The position numbers and the translations under genes are program-made. The notes beneath the pieces are model-generated. The model worked only from the letters and a program-made list of their open reading frames with translations. It ran no database searches and was not told the origin of the DNA. Positions 51,880 to 60,424 of a stretch of 64,000 nucleotides of DNA are shown in pieces. The number at the start of each line of letters is the position of its first letter. Position 1 is the first letter of the stretch. Origin of the DNA: Desulforapulum sp034007745 (GTDB taxonomy: Bacteria > Desulfobacterota > Desulfobacteria > Desulfobacterales > Desulfobacteraceae); the NCBI GenBank assembly GCA_034007745.1, contig JAVEQI010000003.1, positions 1 through 64,000 of the forward strand, written 5' to 3'.

Positions 51880-52803
51880 ATGGAACCCGTAACCATTAAA
51901 CTGGCAGACATAAAAACGATACTCGTTGCAGGGGCCGGGACCATGGGGCAGCAGACGGCCTTACTTGCCGCCATCAACGGCTATCGTGTTGTGATGTATG
52001 ACATCTCAGATGCGCTACTCGCCCGGGGAATGGAACGAATCAGAAAAAACGGCGACCGGATGGCAAGGATGAAGGCATGCTCCATTGAAGCCTGCAACCT
52101 TGCCCTTGCAAGGATAACCTCCACCTCTGATATTAAGGCTGCGTCCGAAGATGCCGACCTTGTGATGGAGAGCATACCCGAAGATCCCGAACTCAAGGGG
52201 AAACTCTTTGCTGAGCTCAACCGCCATTGTAAGCCCCACACCATCTTTACCACCAACACCTCTTCCCTTGTTCCGTCCATGTTTGCCGATAAGACCGGGA
52301 GGCAGGAGAAGTTTTGTGCCCTGCACTTCCACGATGTGGCCATCTCAAAAATCGTAGATGTCATGCCCCATCCTGGGACCTCGAGGCATACCATGGCCCT
52401 TGTCAGAGAATTTGCCGAATCCATGGGCCAGATTCCCATTGTCCTGGCCAAAGAAAACAACGGGTATGTGTTCAACAACATGCTCATGGCCCTTATCGCA
52501 TCGGCCCTCTCCCTTGCCGCAAAAGGTGTGACAACCATCCAGGAGATCGATCGATCATGGATGGGGGTTATGCACACTCCGGTCGGCCCCTTTGGCATCA
52601 TGGACAGCATCGGTCTTGATACCTGCTGGAAGGTGACCGACTATTGGGCAAACAGGCGCAACGATCCCCAGGCAAAGGCAAATGCCGCCTTTTTAAAGAC
52701 CTATCTTGATCAAAACAGGTGCGGCATAAAAACCGGACAGGGGTTTTACACCTATCCGAATCCAACCTTCGCACGACCTGACTTCATGACAACGAATTCA
52801 TGA
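51880..52803 (+). CDS. 3-hydroxyacyl-CoA dehydrogenase
   Basis: A 307-residue NAD-dependent dehydrogenase of the short HAD/PaaH type. The Rossmann start VAGAGTMGQQTALLAA is at 16-31, FTTNTSSLVPS and FHDVAISKIVDVMPHPGTS hold catalytic residues, and the C-terminal dimerisation domain ends GIKTGQGFYTYP. It oxidises 3-hydroxyacyl-CoA to 3-oxoacyl-CoA in beta-oxidation. AAGGAGGAGT precedes the ATG. Confidence 0.92.
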   Translation: MEPVTIKLADIKTILVAGAGTMGQQTALLAAINGYRVVMYDISDALLARGMERIRKNGDRMARMKACSIEACNLALARITSTSDIKAASEDADLVMESIPEDPELKGKLFAELNRHCKPHTIFTTNTSSLVPSMFADKTGRQEKFCALHFHDVAISKIVDVMPHPGTSRHTMALVREFAESMGQIPIVLAKENNGYVFNNMLMALIASALSLAAKGVTTIQEIDRSWMGVMHTPVGPFGIMDSIGLDTCWKVTDYWANRRNDPQAKANAAFLKTYLDQNRCGIKTGQGFYTYPNPTFARPDFMTTNS

Positions 52804-52820
52804 TGATATGAGGAGACAGA

Positions 52821-54620
52821 ATGGGCACCAGATTTATCAGCGAACGAAACCTTGATTTTCTGCTCTATGAGATGTTTGACGTTGAAGCGCTTACCCGGTC
52901 AAAGCCCTATGACCAGCACAGCAAAAAAGTCTTTACCATGGTTGTTGATGCTGCGGCAAAGCTTGCCGGCTCAGAACTCTACCCCATCCTTGACGAGATG
53001 GACAAAAATGGTCCTGCACTTGTTGATGGAAGGGTAGTTGTCCATCCCCGGGTTCGAAAACTTATGGCATCCTATGGCGAGGGCGGCTGGATCGGGTCAG
53101 GCTTTCCAGAAGAGCATGACGGGGAGGGGCTGCCTGCTATCATCGCCAGCGCCTGTCGGTTCATATTTGCCGCAGCCAACTATTCGGCCTCGGTGTTTCC
53201 CGAACTCACGGCCGGGGCTGCCGAGCTGATTCTCACCTTTGGCAGCGAAGATCTTATCAAAACATATCTTCCCCCCATGCTGGCCGGTAAATGGCAGGGA
53301 ACCATGGCCCTGACCGAACCCCAGGCCGGGAGTTCACTCTCGGACATCACAACCACGGCCTTTCCCACGGACATGGGATATTATTCCATAAAGGGTCAAA
53401 AGACCTTTATATCGGCTGGTGACCACGACGGGGTGGACAACGTTGTTCATCTGATGCTTGCAAGGATAGAGGGAGAGCCGCCAGGCTCAAAGGGGATCTC
53501 CCTGTTTGTGGTGCCGAAATTCCGCCCGGATGAAGGAGGAAAGCTTTCGCCAAATGACGTAACCGTTGCGGCTGTCTACCACAAGTTAGGCTACAGGGGA
53601 GCCCCGATCACCGAACTTTCCATCGGCGAAAAAAATGATTGCAGGGGTTTTCTTGTGGGTGAAAAAAATCGGGGTCTCGCATGCATGTTCCAGATGATGA
53701 ACGAGGCAAGACTGGGTGTGGGGCTCGGGGCAACGGCAATTGCCACAGCCGCCTATTATGCGGCTTTGGACTATGCCATGGAGCGTCCCCAGGGAAGAAG
53801 GCTGTCCGAGAAGAATCCCTCCACAGCCCAGGTGCCGATCATAGAACACGCCGATGTCAAACGCATGCTTCTGTTCCAGCGGGCGATCGTGGAAGGTTCG
53901 TTGAGCCTCTGCCTCCAATGCTGCCTCTACTCCGACCTTGCAAAGATCACTTCGGGAGAGGCGAAGGAACGAAATCTGCTCCTCCTGGATCTTCTCACCC
54001 CCATTGCCAAGAGCTATCCCAGCGAAATGGGCATTCTTTCCACGAGCCAGGCCATACAATGCTTTGGCGGGTACGGTTATTGCGAGGATTTCCCGGTCGA
54101 ACAGTACTTCAGGGACTCAAGGATTCACCCCATCCACGAGGGAACCACCGGGATGCAGGGGATGGATCTTCTGGGACGAAAGATGGTGATGAACAACGGA
54201 CGGGCAGGCCTCTTGTTTGTGGAAGAGGTAAACAAGGCCATTGCAGAGGCCGTTGACGAACATGCCCCCTATGCAGAGCTTCTGTCCCAGGCACTTGAAC
54301 GGCAAAAGGAGGTGACGGCTCACCTGTTCGCCCTTGCAGGCGAAAAGGGTCCGGAAACCTTCCTGGCAGACGCCACCCTTTTCCTTGAAATGACCGGAAT
54401 CATTGCCATTGCCTGGCAGTGGCTTGTCCAGGCCACCAAGGCCCACAAGGCCCTTGAAGGAAAATGCAGACCCAGGGACGTCGCCTTTTACCAGGGCAAG
54501 CTCTTGACCTTTCGTTATTTTTTCAGGTATGAACTTCCCAGGACCCTGGGCCTTGGAAAGCGGCTCATGGACAATGATTTCATCACCATGGAGACGGCCA
54601 CACAGCACTTTAACGATTAA
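52821..54620 (+). CDS. Acyl-CoA dehydrogenase, long (FadE/AidB-like) type
   Basis: A 599-residue acyl-CoA dehydrogenase with the extra C-terminal region (about 470-599) of the longer FadE-type enzymes. The FAD-site motif is MALTEPQAGSSLSDI, and the catalytic region is FRDSRIHPIHEGTTGMQGMDLLGRK, where the glutamate in HEGTT acts as base. Substrate length is not visible. ACADs pass electrons to ETF, so the etfBA pair nearby is its likely partner. The gene is 17 bp after the hydroxyacyl-CoA dehydrogenase. Confidence 0.92.
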   Translation: MGTRFISERNLDFLLYEMFDVEALTRSKPYDQHSKKVFTMVVDAAAKLAGSELYPILDEMDKNGPALVDGRVVVHPRVRKLMASYGEGGWIGSGFPEEHDGEGLPAIIASACRFIFAAANYSASVFPELTAGAAELILTFGSEDLIKTYLPPMLAGKWQGTMALTEPQAGSSLSDITTTAFPTDMGYYSIKGQKTFISAGDHDGVDNVVHLMLARIEGEPPGSKGISLFVVPKFRPDEGGKLSPNDVTVAAVYHKLGYRGAPITELSIGEKNDCRGFLVGEKNRGLACMFQMMNEARLGVGLGATAIATAAYYAALDYAMERPQGRRLSEKNPSTAQVPIIEHADVKRMLLFQRAIVEGSLSLCLQCCLYSDLAKITSGEAKERNLLLLDLLTPIAKSYPSEMGILSTSQAIQCFGGYGYCEDFPVEQYFRDSRIHPIHEGTTGMQGMDLLGRKMVMNNGRAGLLFVEEVNKAIAEAVDEHAPYAELLSQALERQKEVTAHLFALAGEKGPETFLADATLFLEMTGIIAIAWQWLVQATKAHKALEGKCRPRDVAFYQGKLLTFRYFFRYELPRTLGLGKRLMDNDFITMETATQHFND

Positions 54621-54646
54621 AACTTACGGTTTTAAGGAAAACAATA

Positions 54647-55465
54647 ATGACTTTATTCTTCATTGACCCCGAACTTTGTGACAGGGACGGCATCTGTGCA
54701 AAAGAGTGCCCGGCAAGGATCATCACCATGGCCGACGGTTTGCCCCAACCTGTGGATCAAGCTGAAACCCGATGCATCAACTGCGGCCACTGCGTTGCGG
54801 TCTGCCCGACCAAGGCCTTTACCCACAAGAACCTCAAGCCCGAAGAGTGCATCGAACTTGATGGCATCCCTTCCTTTACCCCGGAACAGGCGGAGATCTT
54901 CCTTCGCCGGCGAAGATCCATCAGAACCTACAGAAAAAAACCCGTGGAACGAACCCTCCTGGAACGGGCCATCACCCTTGCAAGCCATGCTCCGTCCGGT
55001 CACAACAGCCAGCCGGTCAACTGGCATGTGATCCACGACACCGACCACCTGAGGGAGCTTGACGAAAAGGTGATCGACTGGATGCGCTGGATAATCGAAG
55101 AAAAACCAGAAGCCGCAGCATCCATGCACCTTGACATGGTTGTTGCCGGATGGGAAAAGGGCATAGATACCATCACCCGTAAAGCCCCCCACCTTATCAT
55201 CGCCCACGGCAATAAAAAAGATCCATCGGCCCAGACTGCCTGCACCATTGCCATGACCTGGCTTGAACTGGTTCTGCCTTCCCTTGAGTTAGGCGGATGC
55301 TGGTGCGGTTATTTCAATGCTGCAGCCGTCTTCTGGCCCCCCCTCCAGGAGGCCCTTGGTTTGCCGGAAGATCATCTGAGCTTTGGCAGCATGATGGTCG
55401 GTCATCCTACTTTTACCTACAGGCGGATTCCCCCGAGGAACCCGGCCAGGATAACCTGGAAGTAG
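54647..55465 (+). CDS. Nitroreductase with N-terminal ferredoxin domain
   Basis: A 272-residue fusion. Residues 1-65 hold cysteines C11, C17, C21 and a second cluster motif CINCGHCVAVCP, consistent with one or two [4Fe-4S] clusters. Residues about 85-272 form a nitroreductase-like FMN domain (RRSIRTYRKKPV, SHAPSGHNSQPVNWH). It would pass electrons from ferredoxin to an FMN-bound substrate. The physiological substrate is unknown; an enoyl or nitro group is possible. It sits in the acyl-CoA operon, 26 bp after the long ACAD. Confidence 0.88.
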   Translation: MTLFFIDPELCDRDGICAKECPARIITMADGLPQPVDQAETRCINCGHCVAVCPTKAFTHKNLKPEECIELDGIPSFTPEQAEIFLRRRRSIRTYRKKPVERTLLERAITLASHAPSGHNSQPVNWHVIHDTDHLRELDEKVIDWMRWIIEEKPEAAASMHLDMVVAGWEKGIDTITRKAPHLIIAHGNKKDPSAQTACTIAMTWLELVLPSLELGGCWCGYFNAAAVFWPPLQEALGLPEDHLSFGSMMVGHPTFTYRRIPPRNPARITWK

Positions 55466-55490
55466 AACTTCCAAAAGTAAGGAGAAAAAG

Positions 55491-56399
55491 ATGAGGGAGA
55501 TACGCTTTGACGGCAGGGTGGCCATCGTTACGGGTGGGGGACAGGGAATCGGCAGAATGTACGCACTGGAACTTGCCCGCAGGGGGGCTAAGGTAGTTGT
55601 CAACGATCTTGGTGCGAGCCGGGACGGAGCCGGGGCCGACACCTCGGCCGCAGAAAAGGTGGTTGAAGAGATCGTTGCAGCAGGCGGTGAGGCTGTTGCA
55701 AACTTTGACTCAGTCGCCACCATGGCAGGCGGAGAAAAGATCGTAAAAACCGCCGTGGACGCCTATGGCAAGGTTGATATCCTCATTAACAACGCCGGTA
55801 TTTTACGGGACAAATCCTTCATGAAGATGACCGAGGAGGAGTGGGACCTTGTGATAGGAGTTCACCTTAAGGGCGGGTTTTGCGTGACCCAGCCGGCCGT
55901 CAATGTGATGAAGGAGAACAATTACGGCAGGATCGTTTTTACGGCATCAACCTCCGGTCTTTACGGAAATTTCGGACAGACAAATTACGGGGCTGCAAAA
56001 ATGGGGTTGGTGGGAATTATGAACTCTTTAAAGCTTGAACTTGCCAAGTATGACATAAAAATCAACACCATTGCCCCCACTGCCTGGTCCCGCATGACCC
56101 AGGATGTCTTCCCCCCTGAATTTGAGCAGAAAATGAACCCCCAGTTCAACGAACCCATGGTGCTTTACCTCTGTTCGGAGGAGAATAAGGTTTGCGGAAA
56201 TATCTACGCCATGGGTGCCGGCTGGTATGGCCGCACGGCCATCGTTTCAGGAGATGGGGTTTGCATCGGCGATGCAGAACGATCGATCACAGTTGAAGAG
56301 ATCAGGGATAACTTTGACAAAATTTCTGATGTGGAGAACAAAAGGGAACACGGAAGCGCACTTGGCATATTCGAATATATGGGGCCCTTGCTCTCCTAA
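55491..56399 (+). CDS. SDR-family (3R)-hydroxyacyl-CoA dehydrogenase-like
   Basis: A 302-residue classical short-chain dehydrogenase: cofactor motif TGGGQGIGRMYALELARRGA (14-33), NNAG at about 100, catalytic YGAAK with Ser in ASTSGLYG. It resembles the dehydrogenase domain of the peroxisomal multifunctional enzyme type 2 ((3R)-hydroxyacyl-CoA dehydrogenase). It would complement the (3S)-specific dehydrogenase upstream. GTAAGGAGAAAAAG precedes the ATG. It is the last gene of the operon. Confidence 0.88.
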   Translation: MREIRFDGRVAIVTGGGQGIGRMYALELARRGAKVVVNDLGASRDGAGADTSAAEKVVEEIVAAGGEAVANFDSVATMAGGEKIVKTAVDAYGKVDILINNAGILRDKSFMKMTEEEWDLVIGVHLKGGFCVTQPAVNVMKENNYGRIVFTASTSGLYGNFGQTNYGAAKMGLVGIMNSLKLELAKYDIKINTIAPTAWSRMTQDVFPPEFEQKMNPQFNEPMVLYLCSEENKVCGNIYAMGAGWYGRTAIVSGDGVCIGDAERSITVEEIRDNFDKISDVENKREHGSALGIFEYMGPLLS

Positions 56400-56502
56400 G
56401 AGCATCGGAGCCACAGTAATTCTTCTTTTGCATATCAGCGTGGAACACTGGTTGCTGCCTATAGGATAGAATCAAAATGAGAATTCCTGCCAAAGCCATG
56501 CT

Positions 56503-57309
56503 TTAATGCTTCTTGTCGTTGATAAACCGTTCTATCTCCTTCCAATAGGAGGGAAAGGCAGATATGTCGTTATGGGTGGCCCCCTTGATCGCAAGGGTTT
56601 CAGCCGGGCCGCCCCAGGCATTTACAAGGTTGAGACTGTTGGCGGTGGGGATTATCTCGTCCTGGTCTGCAATGACGGCCAGCATGGGCGTCTTAATTCC
56701 CGGAGCAGCGGACACGGAGTCGAATCTGTGGCGTAAAAGTTTTCCAACCGGCAAAAAGGGATAGATCCCCTTTGCCACGTTCACAAGGCTGTCAAACGGG
56801 GTAACAAGGATAAGGGCACCCACCTGCCTGTGGGCCGCCACATGAACGGCAACCCCGGTGCCAAGGCTTCTTCCCATGAGTATCACCCTGGAAGGGTCAA
56901 TGCCCTGCCCGGCAATGATCCAATCAAAAATAGCAAGGGCATCGGATAGAAGCCGCTGTTCAGAGGGCCTGCCCTGGCTTTTGCCGTATCCCCGGTAGTT
57001 CATGAAGAGCAGGGAGGCAACCATATTTCTCCGGGCCTCTTCAAGGGACCCTGAAACCTCTTCGGCATTTCCACCATAATAAACAATCAGGGGGGAAGCC
57101 TTGGAACCGGGGGCATCCACAAACCAGCCGTAAAGATCCTGCCCCTGGTTCGTAACTTTGACCTCATGGGCCTTAAGGGATTGCTCCATCCCGACTGGGG
57201 TCTTCTGGGGGAAAAATATGAGTCTTGACTGGAAAAAATAGACAAAGGCCACCAACGCAACTGCCAGAATCACAACGAATTTTATTGTTTCAAACAAAAT
57301 GTCCATCAA
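56503..57309 (-). CDS. Alpha/beta hydrolase, membrane-anchored
   Basis: A 268-residue serine hydrolase (BEM46/YfhR type). An N-terminal hydrophobic anchor (about 8-27) precedes the domain; the oxyanion region is VYYGGNAEEVSG and the nucleophile elbow is LMGRSLGTGVA (Ser about 146). The acid is probably in VIADQDEII and the histidine in KGATHNDISAF. Esterase or lipase activity is usual for the family; the natural substrate is unknown. It converges on the SDR gene. Confidence 0.85.
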   Translation of the reverse strand: MMDILFETIKFVVILAVALVAFVYFFQSRLIFFPQKTPVGMEQSLKAHEVKVTNQGQDLYGWFVDAPGSKASPLIVYYGGNAEEVSGSLEEARRNMVASLLFMNYRGYGKSQGRPSEQRLLSDALAIFDWIIAGQGIDPSRVILMGRSLGTGVAVHVAAHRQVGALILVTPFDSLVNVAKGIYPFLPVGKLLRHRFDSVSAAPGIKTPMLAVIADQDEIIPTANSLNLVNAWGGPAETLAIKGATHNDISAFPSYWKEIERFINDKKH

Positions 57310-57682
57310 TCATCTTCATGTGCTGTACAGCCTTTGGGGATCGTTCCACAAACGCAGTTGTTCCACCTTCTTTGCAATATATTGAACAACTTTGGAAGTC
57401 GGCTGTTTTTTTTGGTTGCTTCAGGGATAGCACATGTGTCCAATAAATTCCATGCAAATCAATTGACGTTGGGGGGCAATATAGGTAGGTTACAAACCTG
57501 AAGAATTGTGGTCTTAAACTCACGCCGTTTTCAGTTTGCGGGCTTGATGAAAGACAACTGGTCTTGGAGGTCAAGCTGGGAAATCGGCAAACACCCAGAT
57601 TGATGATGTACAAAGGATAAGATGCAAAGATGGAGCCTGCTATCGTGCCCCCTTTCAAAAGCATTAAGGAAACAAACCAATA
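57310..57682. other. Gap between hydrolase and type I R-M locus, no gene seen
   Basis: A 373-bp stretch, more AT-rich than the flanks. The longest frame (minus, 57290-57664) overlaps the hydrolase start and shows no family similarity. I see no clear promoter for hsdM. The composition change may mark the left boundary of the acquired R-M locus. Confidence 0.35.
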
Positions 57683-58645
57683 ATGGTTAAAAATAAACTC
57701 ACCCTTTCAAAACTTGAAAACCTTTTATTGAAAGCCTGTGATGACCTTCGCGGCAGTATGGATGCAAGCGAATATAAGGAATATATTTTTGGCATGTTGT
57801 TTTTAAAACGCGCCAGTGATTTATTTGATCAGCGCCGGGAAGAAATTAAAAAAGAAAAAGCAGCATTGGGGATGTCTGCCCAGGACATAGAAAAAGAGCT
57901 GGTTGATCGTGATAATTATTCAGGAAAATATTTTTATGTGCCCGAGCGGGCAAGATGGAATGAAGGCTGGGATGAAGAGATAAAAGACAGGGAAAAAGGT
58001 AAAATAAAGATTGTTCATCATCCGGCCTTAAAGCATGTGAAGGAAAATGTCGGCTCCCAGCTGAACAAGGCCCTGTGGGCCATTGAAGATGCTAATGTTG
58101 ATGCTTTGCAGGATGTGTTGAAAGGAATCAATTTTAATCGGAAGATTGGCCAGCGCACCCTGGATGACGACACCCTGGCTGATTTTATCCAAAACTTTGA
58201 AAAAATCCCCCTTAGAGACGAAGACTTTGAGTTCCCGGATTTATTGGGTGCGGCCTATGAGTGGCTGATCAAGTTCTTTGCCGATTCAGCCGGTAAAAAG
58301 GCCGGTGAATTTTACACACCTGCCGAAGTCGTACGCATTTGTGTCGAGATCTGTAATCCCCAGGAGGGTATGAGCATTTATGACCCAACAGCGGGGTCGG
58401 GGGGCATGCTGATACAGACACGGGACTATCTGCGCGAATGCAACGGTGATGCAAGTGAGGTGTCCCTCAACGGTCAGGAAAAGATCGGCACAACCTGGTC
58501 CATCTGCAAGATGAACATGCTGCTCCACGGCATATCCCATGCAGATATCCGCCAGGGAGATACCATCAAGGAACCCCAGCATCTGGGTGAAGACAACGAA
58601 TTAAAGAGGTTCGACCGGGTGCTGGCCAATCCTCCATTCAGCTAG
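57683..58645 (+). CDS. hsdM: Type I R-M methyltransferase HsdM, N-terminal part (ends at amber codon)
   Basis: The first 320 residues of HsdM. It starts with the HsdM N-terminal helical domain (KACDDLRGSMDASEYKEYIFGMLFLKRASD) and continues into the N6-adenine methylase domain with SAM motif I YDPTAGSGGM (about 233-242). It ends in the catalytic motif IV, VLANPPFS, followed at once by a TAG stop (58643-58645). The frame then continues without a gap into the following entry. HsdM supplies methylation and, with HsdS and HsdR, restriction. As a separate chain this part lacks the second half of the methylase fold and should be inactive alone. Confidence 0.9.
   Translation: MVKNKLTLSKLENLLLKACDDLRGSMDASEYKEYIFGMLFLKRASDLFDQRREEIKKEKAALGMSAQDIEKELVDRDNYSGKYFYVPERARWNEGWDEEIKDREKGKIKIVHHPALKHVKENVGSQLNKALWAIEDANVDALQDVLKGINFNRKIGQRTLDDDTLADFIQNFEKIPLRDEDFEFPDLLGAAYEWLIKFFADSAGKKAGEFYTPAEVVRICVEICNPQEGMSIYDPTAGSGGMLIQTRDYLRECNGDASEVSLNGQEKIGTTWSICKMNMLLHGISHADIRQGDTIKEPQHLGEDNELKRFDRVLANPPFS
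58643..58645 (+). other. In-frame amber codon inside hsdM
   Basis: TAG follows the NPPFS codons and is followed in the same frame by NYSRKELKFPGRFPVMMPEK, the continuation expected for HsdM. A glutamine codon CAG there would be one transition away, and Q is plausible at this place. It may be a nonsense mutation or a sequencing error. Suppression or pyrrolysine insertion is a remote possibility. Confidence 0.85.
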
Positions 58646-58687
58646 AACTACAGCAGAAAAGAGCTGAAATTTCCCGGCCGGTTTCCA

Positions 58688-60424
58688 GTGATGATGCCTG
58701 AAAAGGGCAAAAAGGCCGACCTGATGTTTGTCCAGCATATGCTTTCGGTTCTCAAACACGACGGCCGCCTGGCAACAGTTATGCCCCACGGCGTTTTGTT
58801 CCGTGGTGGTGAGGAACGTGCAGCCCGGAAACACTTCATTGAAAAGGGTTATCTGGAAGCCGTCATCGGCCTGCCCAGCAACCTGTTTTACGGGACCGGC
58901 ATTCCCGCCTGTCTTCTGGTAATGAACAAAAAAGGGGCCAGGGACCGGGATCATGTATTGTTTATCAATGCAGACAGAGAATTTCGGGAGGGCAAAGCAC
59001 AAAAACATCTGCGGCCTGAAGACATCGACAAGATTGTTCATGCCTACAGAAAAGGAGCTGAGATAACAGGCTATGCCCGCAGGGTTGACAGGGCTGAAAT
59101 AGCAGCAGAAGATTATAACTGCAATATCCGTCGCTACGTGGATAACGCACCGCCGCCAGAGCCCCACGATGTGCGTGCCCATCTCCACGGCGGCATCCCC
59201 ATAACGGAGATCAATGCTCTGGAGCAGTTCTGGCGTAACTATAATGGGTTGCGTAATGATTGTTTCATCCCAAGGGATGAGACCTACATGGATATTGCAG
59301 AGCCCATTGCCGATAAACGCAGCATTGCGGATTTTGTGACAAATCATCCAGGTGTGGTAACCCGCCACAAAGCGTTTATGTGTCAGCTTGAGACCTGGTG
59401 GCAGGCCAACCTGCCCACTGTAGAGTCACTGGCCCCTGATCAAGAAACCCAGCATCAAGGCTCAGGCAACGTCTATGTAATGAGACGCAGCCTGATAAAG
59501 AGCATTGAAGCCGAATTAAAGGATCAGTCTCTGCTTACCCCTTTTCAGGTACGTGGGGCCTTTGCCAACTACGTGAACCAGCTCAAGGCCGATTTTAAAT
59601 CCATTGCCGCAAGCGGATGGGGAGCGGTACTGATCCCCGATGATGAGATTCTGCAAAGCCAGTTCCCCGAAATCCTGGAAGAGATGGAACAGGCCCAAAT
59701 CCGCCTTGCCGAACTACAGGCCCTTTTCAGTGCAGCCGGTGGAGAAGATTTTGAAGACACGGAAGATACCGGTGTCCTGCCAGCCGCTGACGTCAAGAGT
59801 AAAAAGGACGACCTTAAGACCCTGAACGCTGAATGGAAAGCCCGGCTAAAGGAGATTAAAGCTCTTGCTGGAAATATCTTTTCTGAAATCAAAATAGCCG
59901 GATTACTGCCGAAAGGTGAAAAAAAGGGCTACTTTTGCACCGAAGGGTTGACACAAAAAGAACCGCAGTTTGATAACGGGCAACGGATTCTCGACCTGGC
60001 CCATGGGGTGAATCATCACTCCGAGTTTGCCAACCCACTTTTGACAGCCATGGAACAAGGGGCTCTGGCACTGGGACGAGCCACAGACATCGAAAAAAAC
60101 CTTGCCCGGCACAGGGCGCTGGAGGATGAAGTTACAGCCTTAAAGGCAACCCTCAAAAGCATCGAGAACAAACGGGATGAGCTTGTGGAAAGCGCACGGG
60201 CGAAGATCTCCACGGACGAGGCTCGCACCGTGATCATCGAGCGTCTGCGCCAGGTGTTAATGGACACCTATCAGGCATATCTGAGGGCCGACCAGCGCGC
60301 CTGCATCAAGGCCATTGAAAACCTGTGGAATAAATATGCCGTAACTGCCAGGGATATTGAAACGGAACGTGATGCGGCTTCGAAACAGTTAAAAGCGTTT
60401 TTGGTGGAGTTGGGATATGAGTGA
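58688..60424 (+). CDS. hsdM: Type I R-M methyltransferase HsdM, C-terminal part
   Basis: Continues HsdM in frame. The given start is the first GTG after the amber codon, reading MMMPEKGKKADLMFVQHMLS; the true chain would begin at 57683. The N-terminal 160 residues finish the methylase fold (GRLATVMPHGVLFRGGEERAARK, VIGLPSNLFYGTGIPACLLV). The next roughly 400 residues are a long extension with coiled-coil segments, ending ETERDAASKQLKAFLVELGYE. The full uninterrupted protein would be about 913 residues. Re-initiation at 58688 is possible but no good ribosome-binding site is seen. The stop overlaps hsdS by 8 bp. Confidence 0.85.
   Translation: MMMPEKGKKADLMFVQHMLSVLKHDGRLATVMPHGVLFRGGEERAARKHFIEKGYLEAVIGLPSNLFYGTGIPACLLVMNKKGARDRDHVLFINADREFREGKAQKHLRPEDIDKIVHAYRKGAEITGYARRVDRAEIAAEDYNCNIRRYVDNAPPPEPHDVRAHLHGGIPITEINALEQFWRNYNGLRNDCFIPRDETYMDIAEPIADKRSIADFVTNHPGVVTRHKAFMCQLETWWQANLPTVESLAPDQETQHQGSGNVYVMRRSLIKSIEAELKDQSLLTPFQVRGAFANYVNQLKADFKSIAASGWGAVLIPDDEILQSQFPEILEEMEQAQIRLAELQALFSAAGGEDFEDTEDTGVLPAADVKSKKDDLKTLNAEWKARLKEIKALAGNIFSEIKIAGLLPKGEKKGYFCTEGLTQKEPQFDNGQRILDLAHGVNHHSEFANPLLTAMEQGALALGRATDIEKNLARHRALEDEVTALKATLKSIENKRDELVESARAKISTDEARTVIIERLRQVLMDTYQAYLRADQRACIKAIENLWNKYAVTARDIETERDAASKQLKAFLVELGYE

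Noticed and set aside
57290..57664. 124-codon minus-strand frame before hsdM
   Set aside because: It overlaps the start of the alpha/beta hydrolase, has no ribosome-binding site and no recognisable domain.
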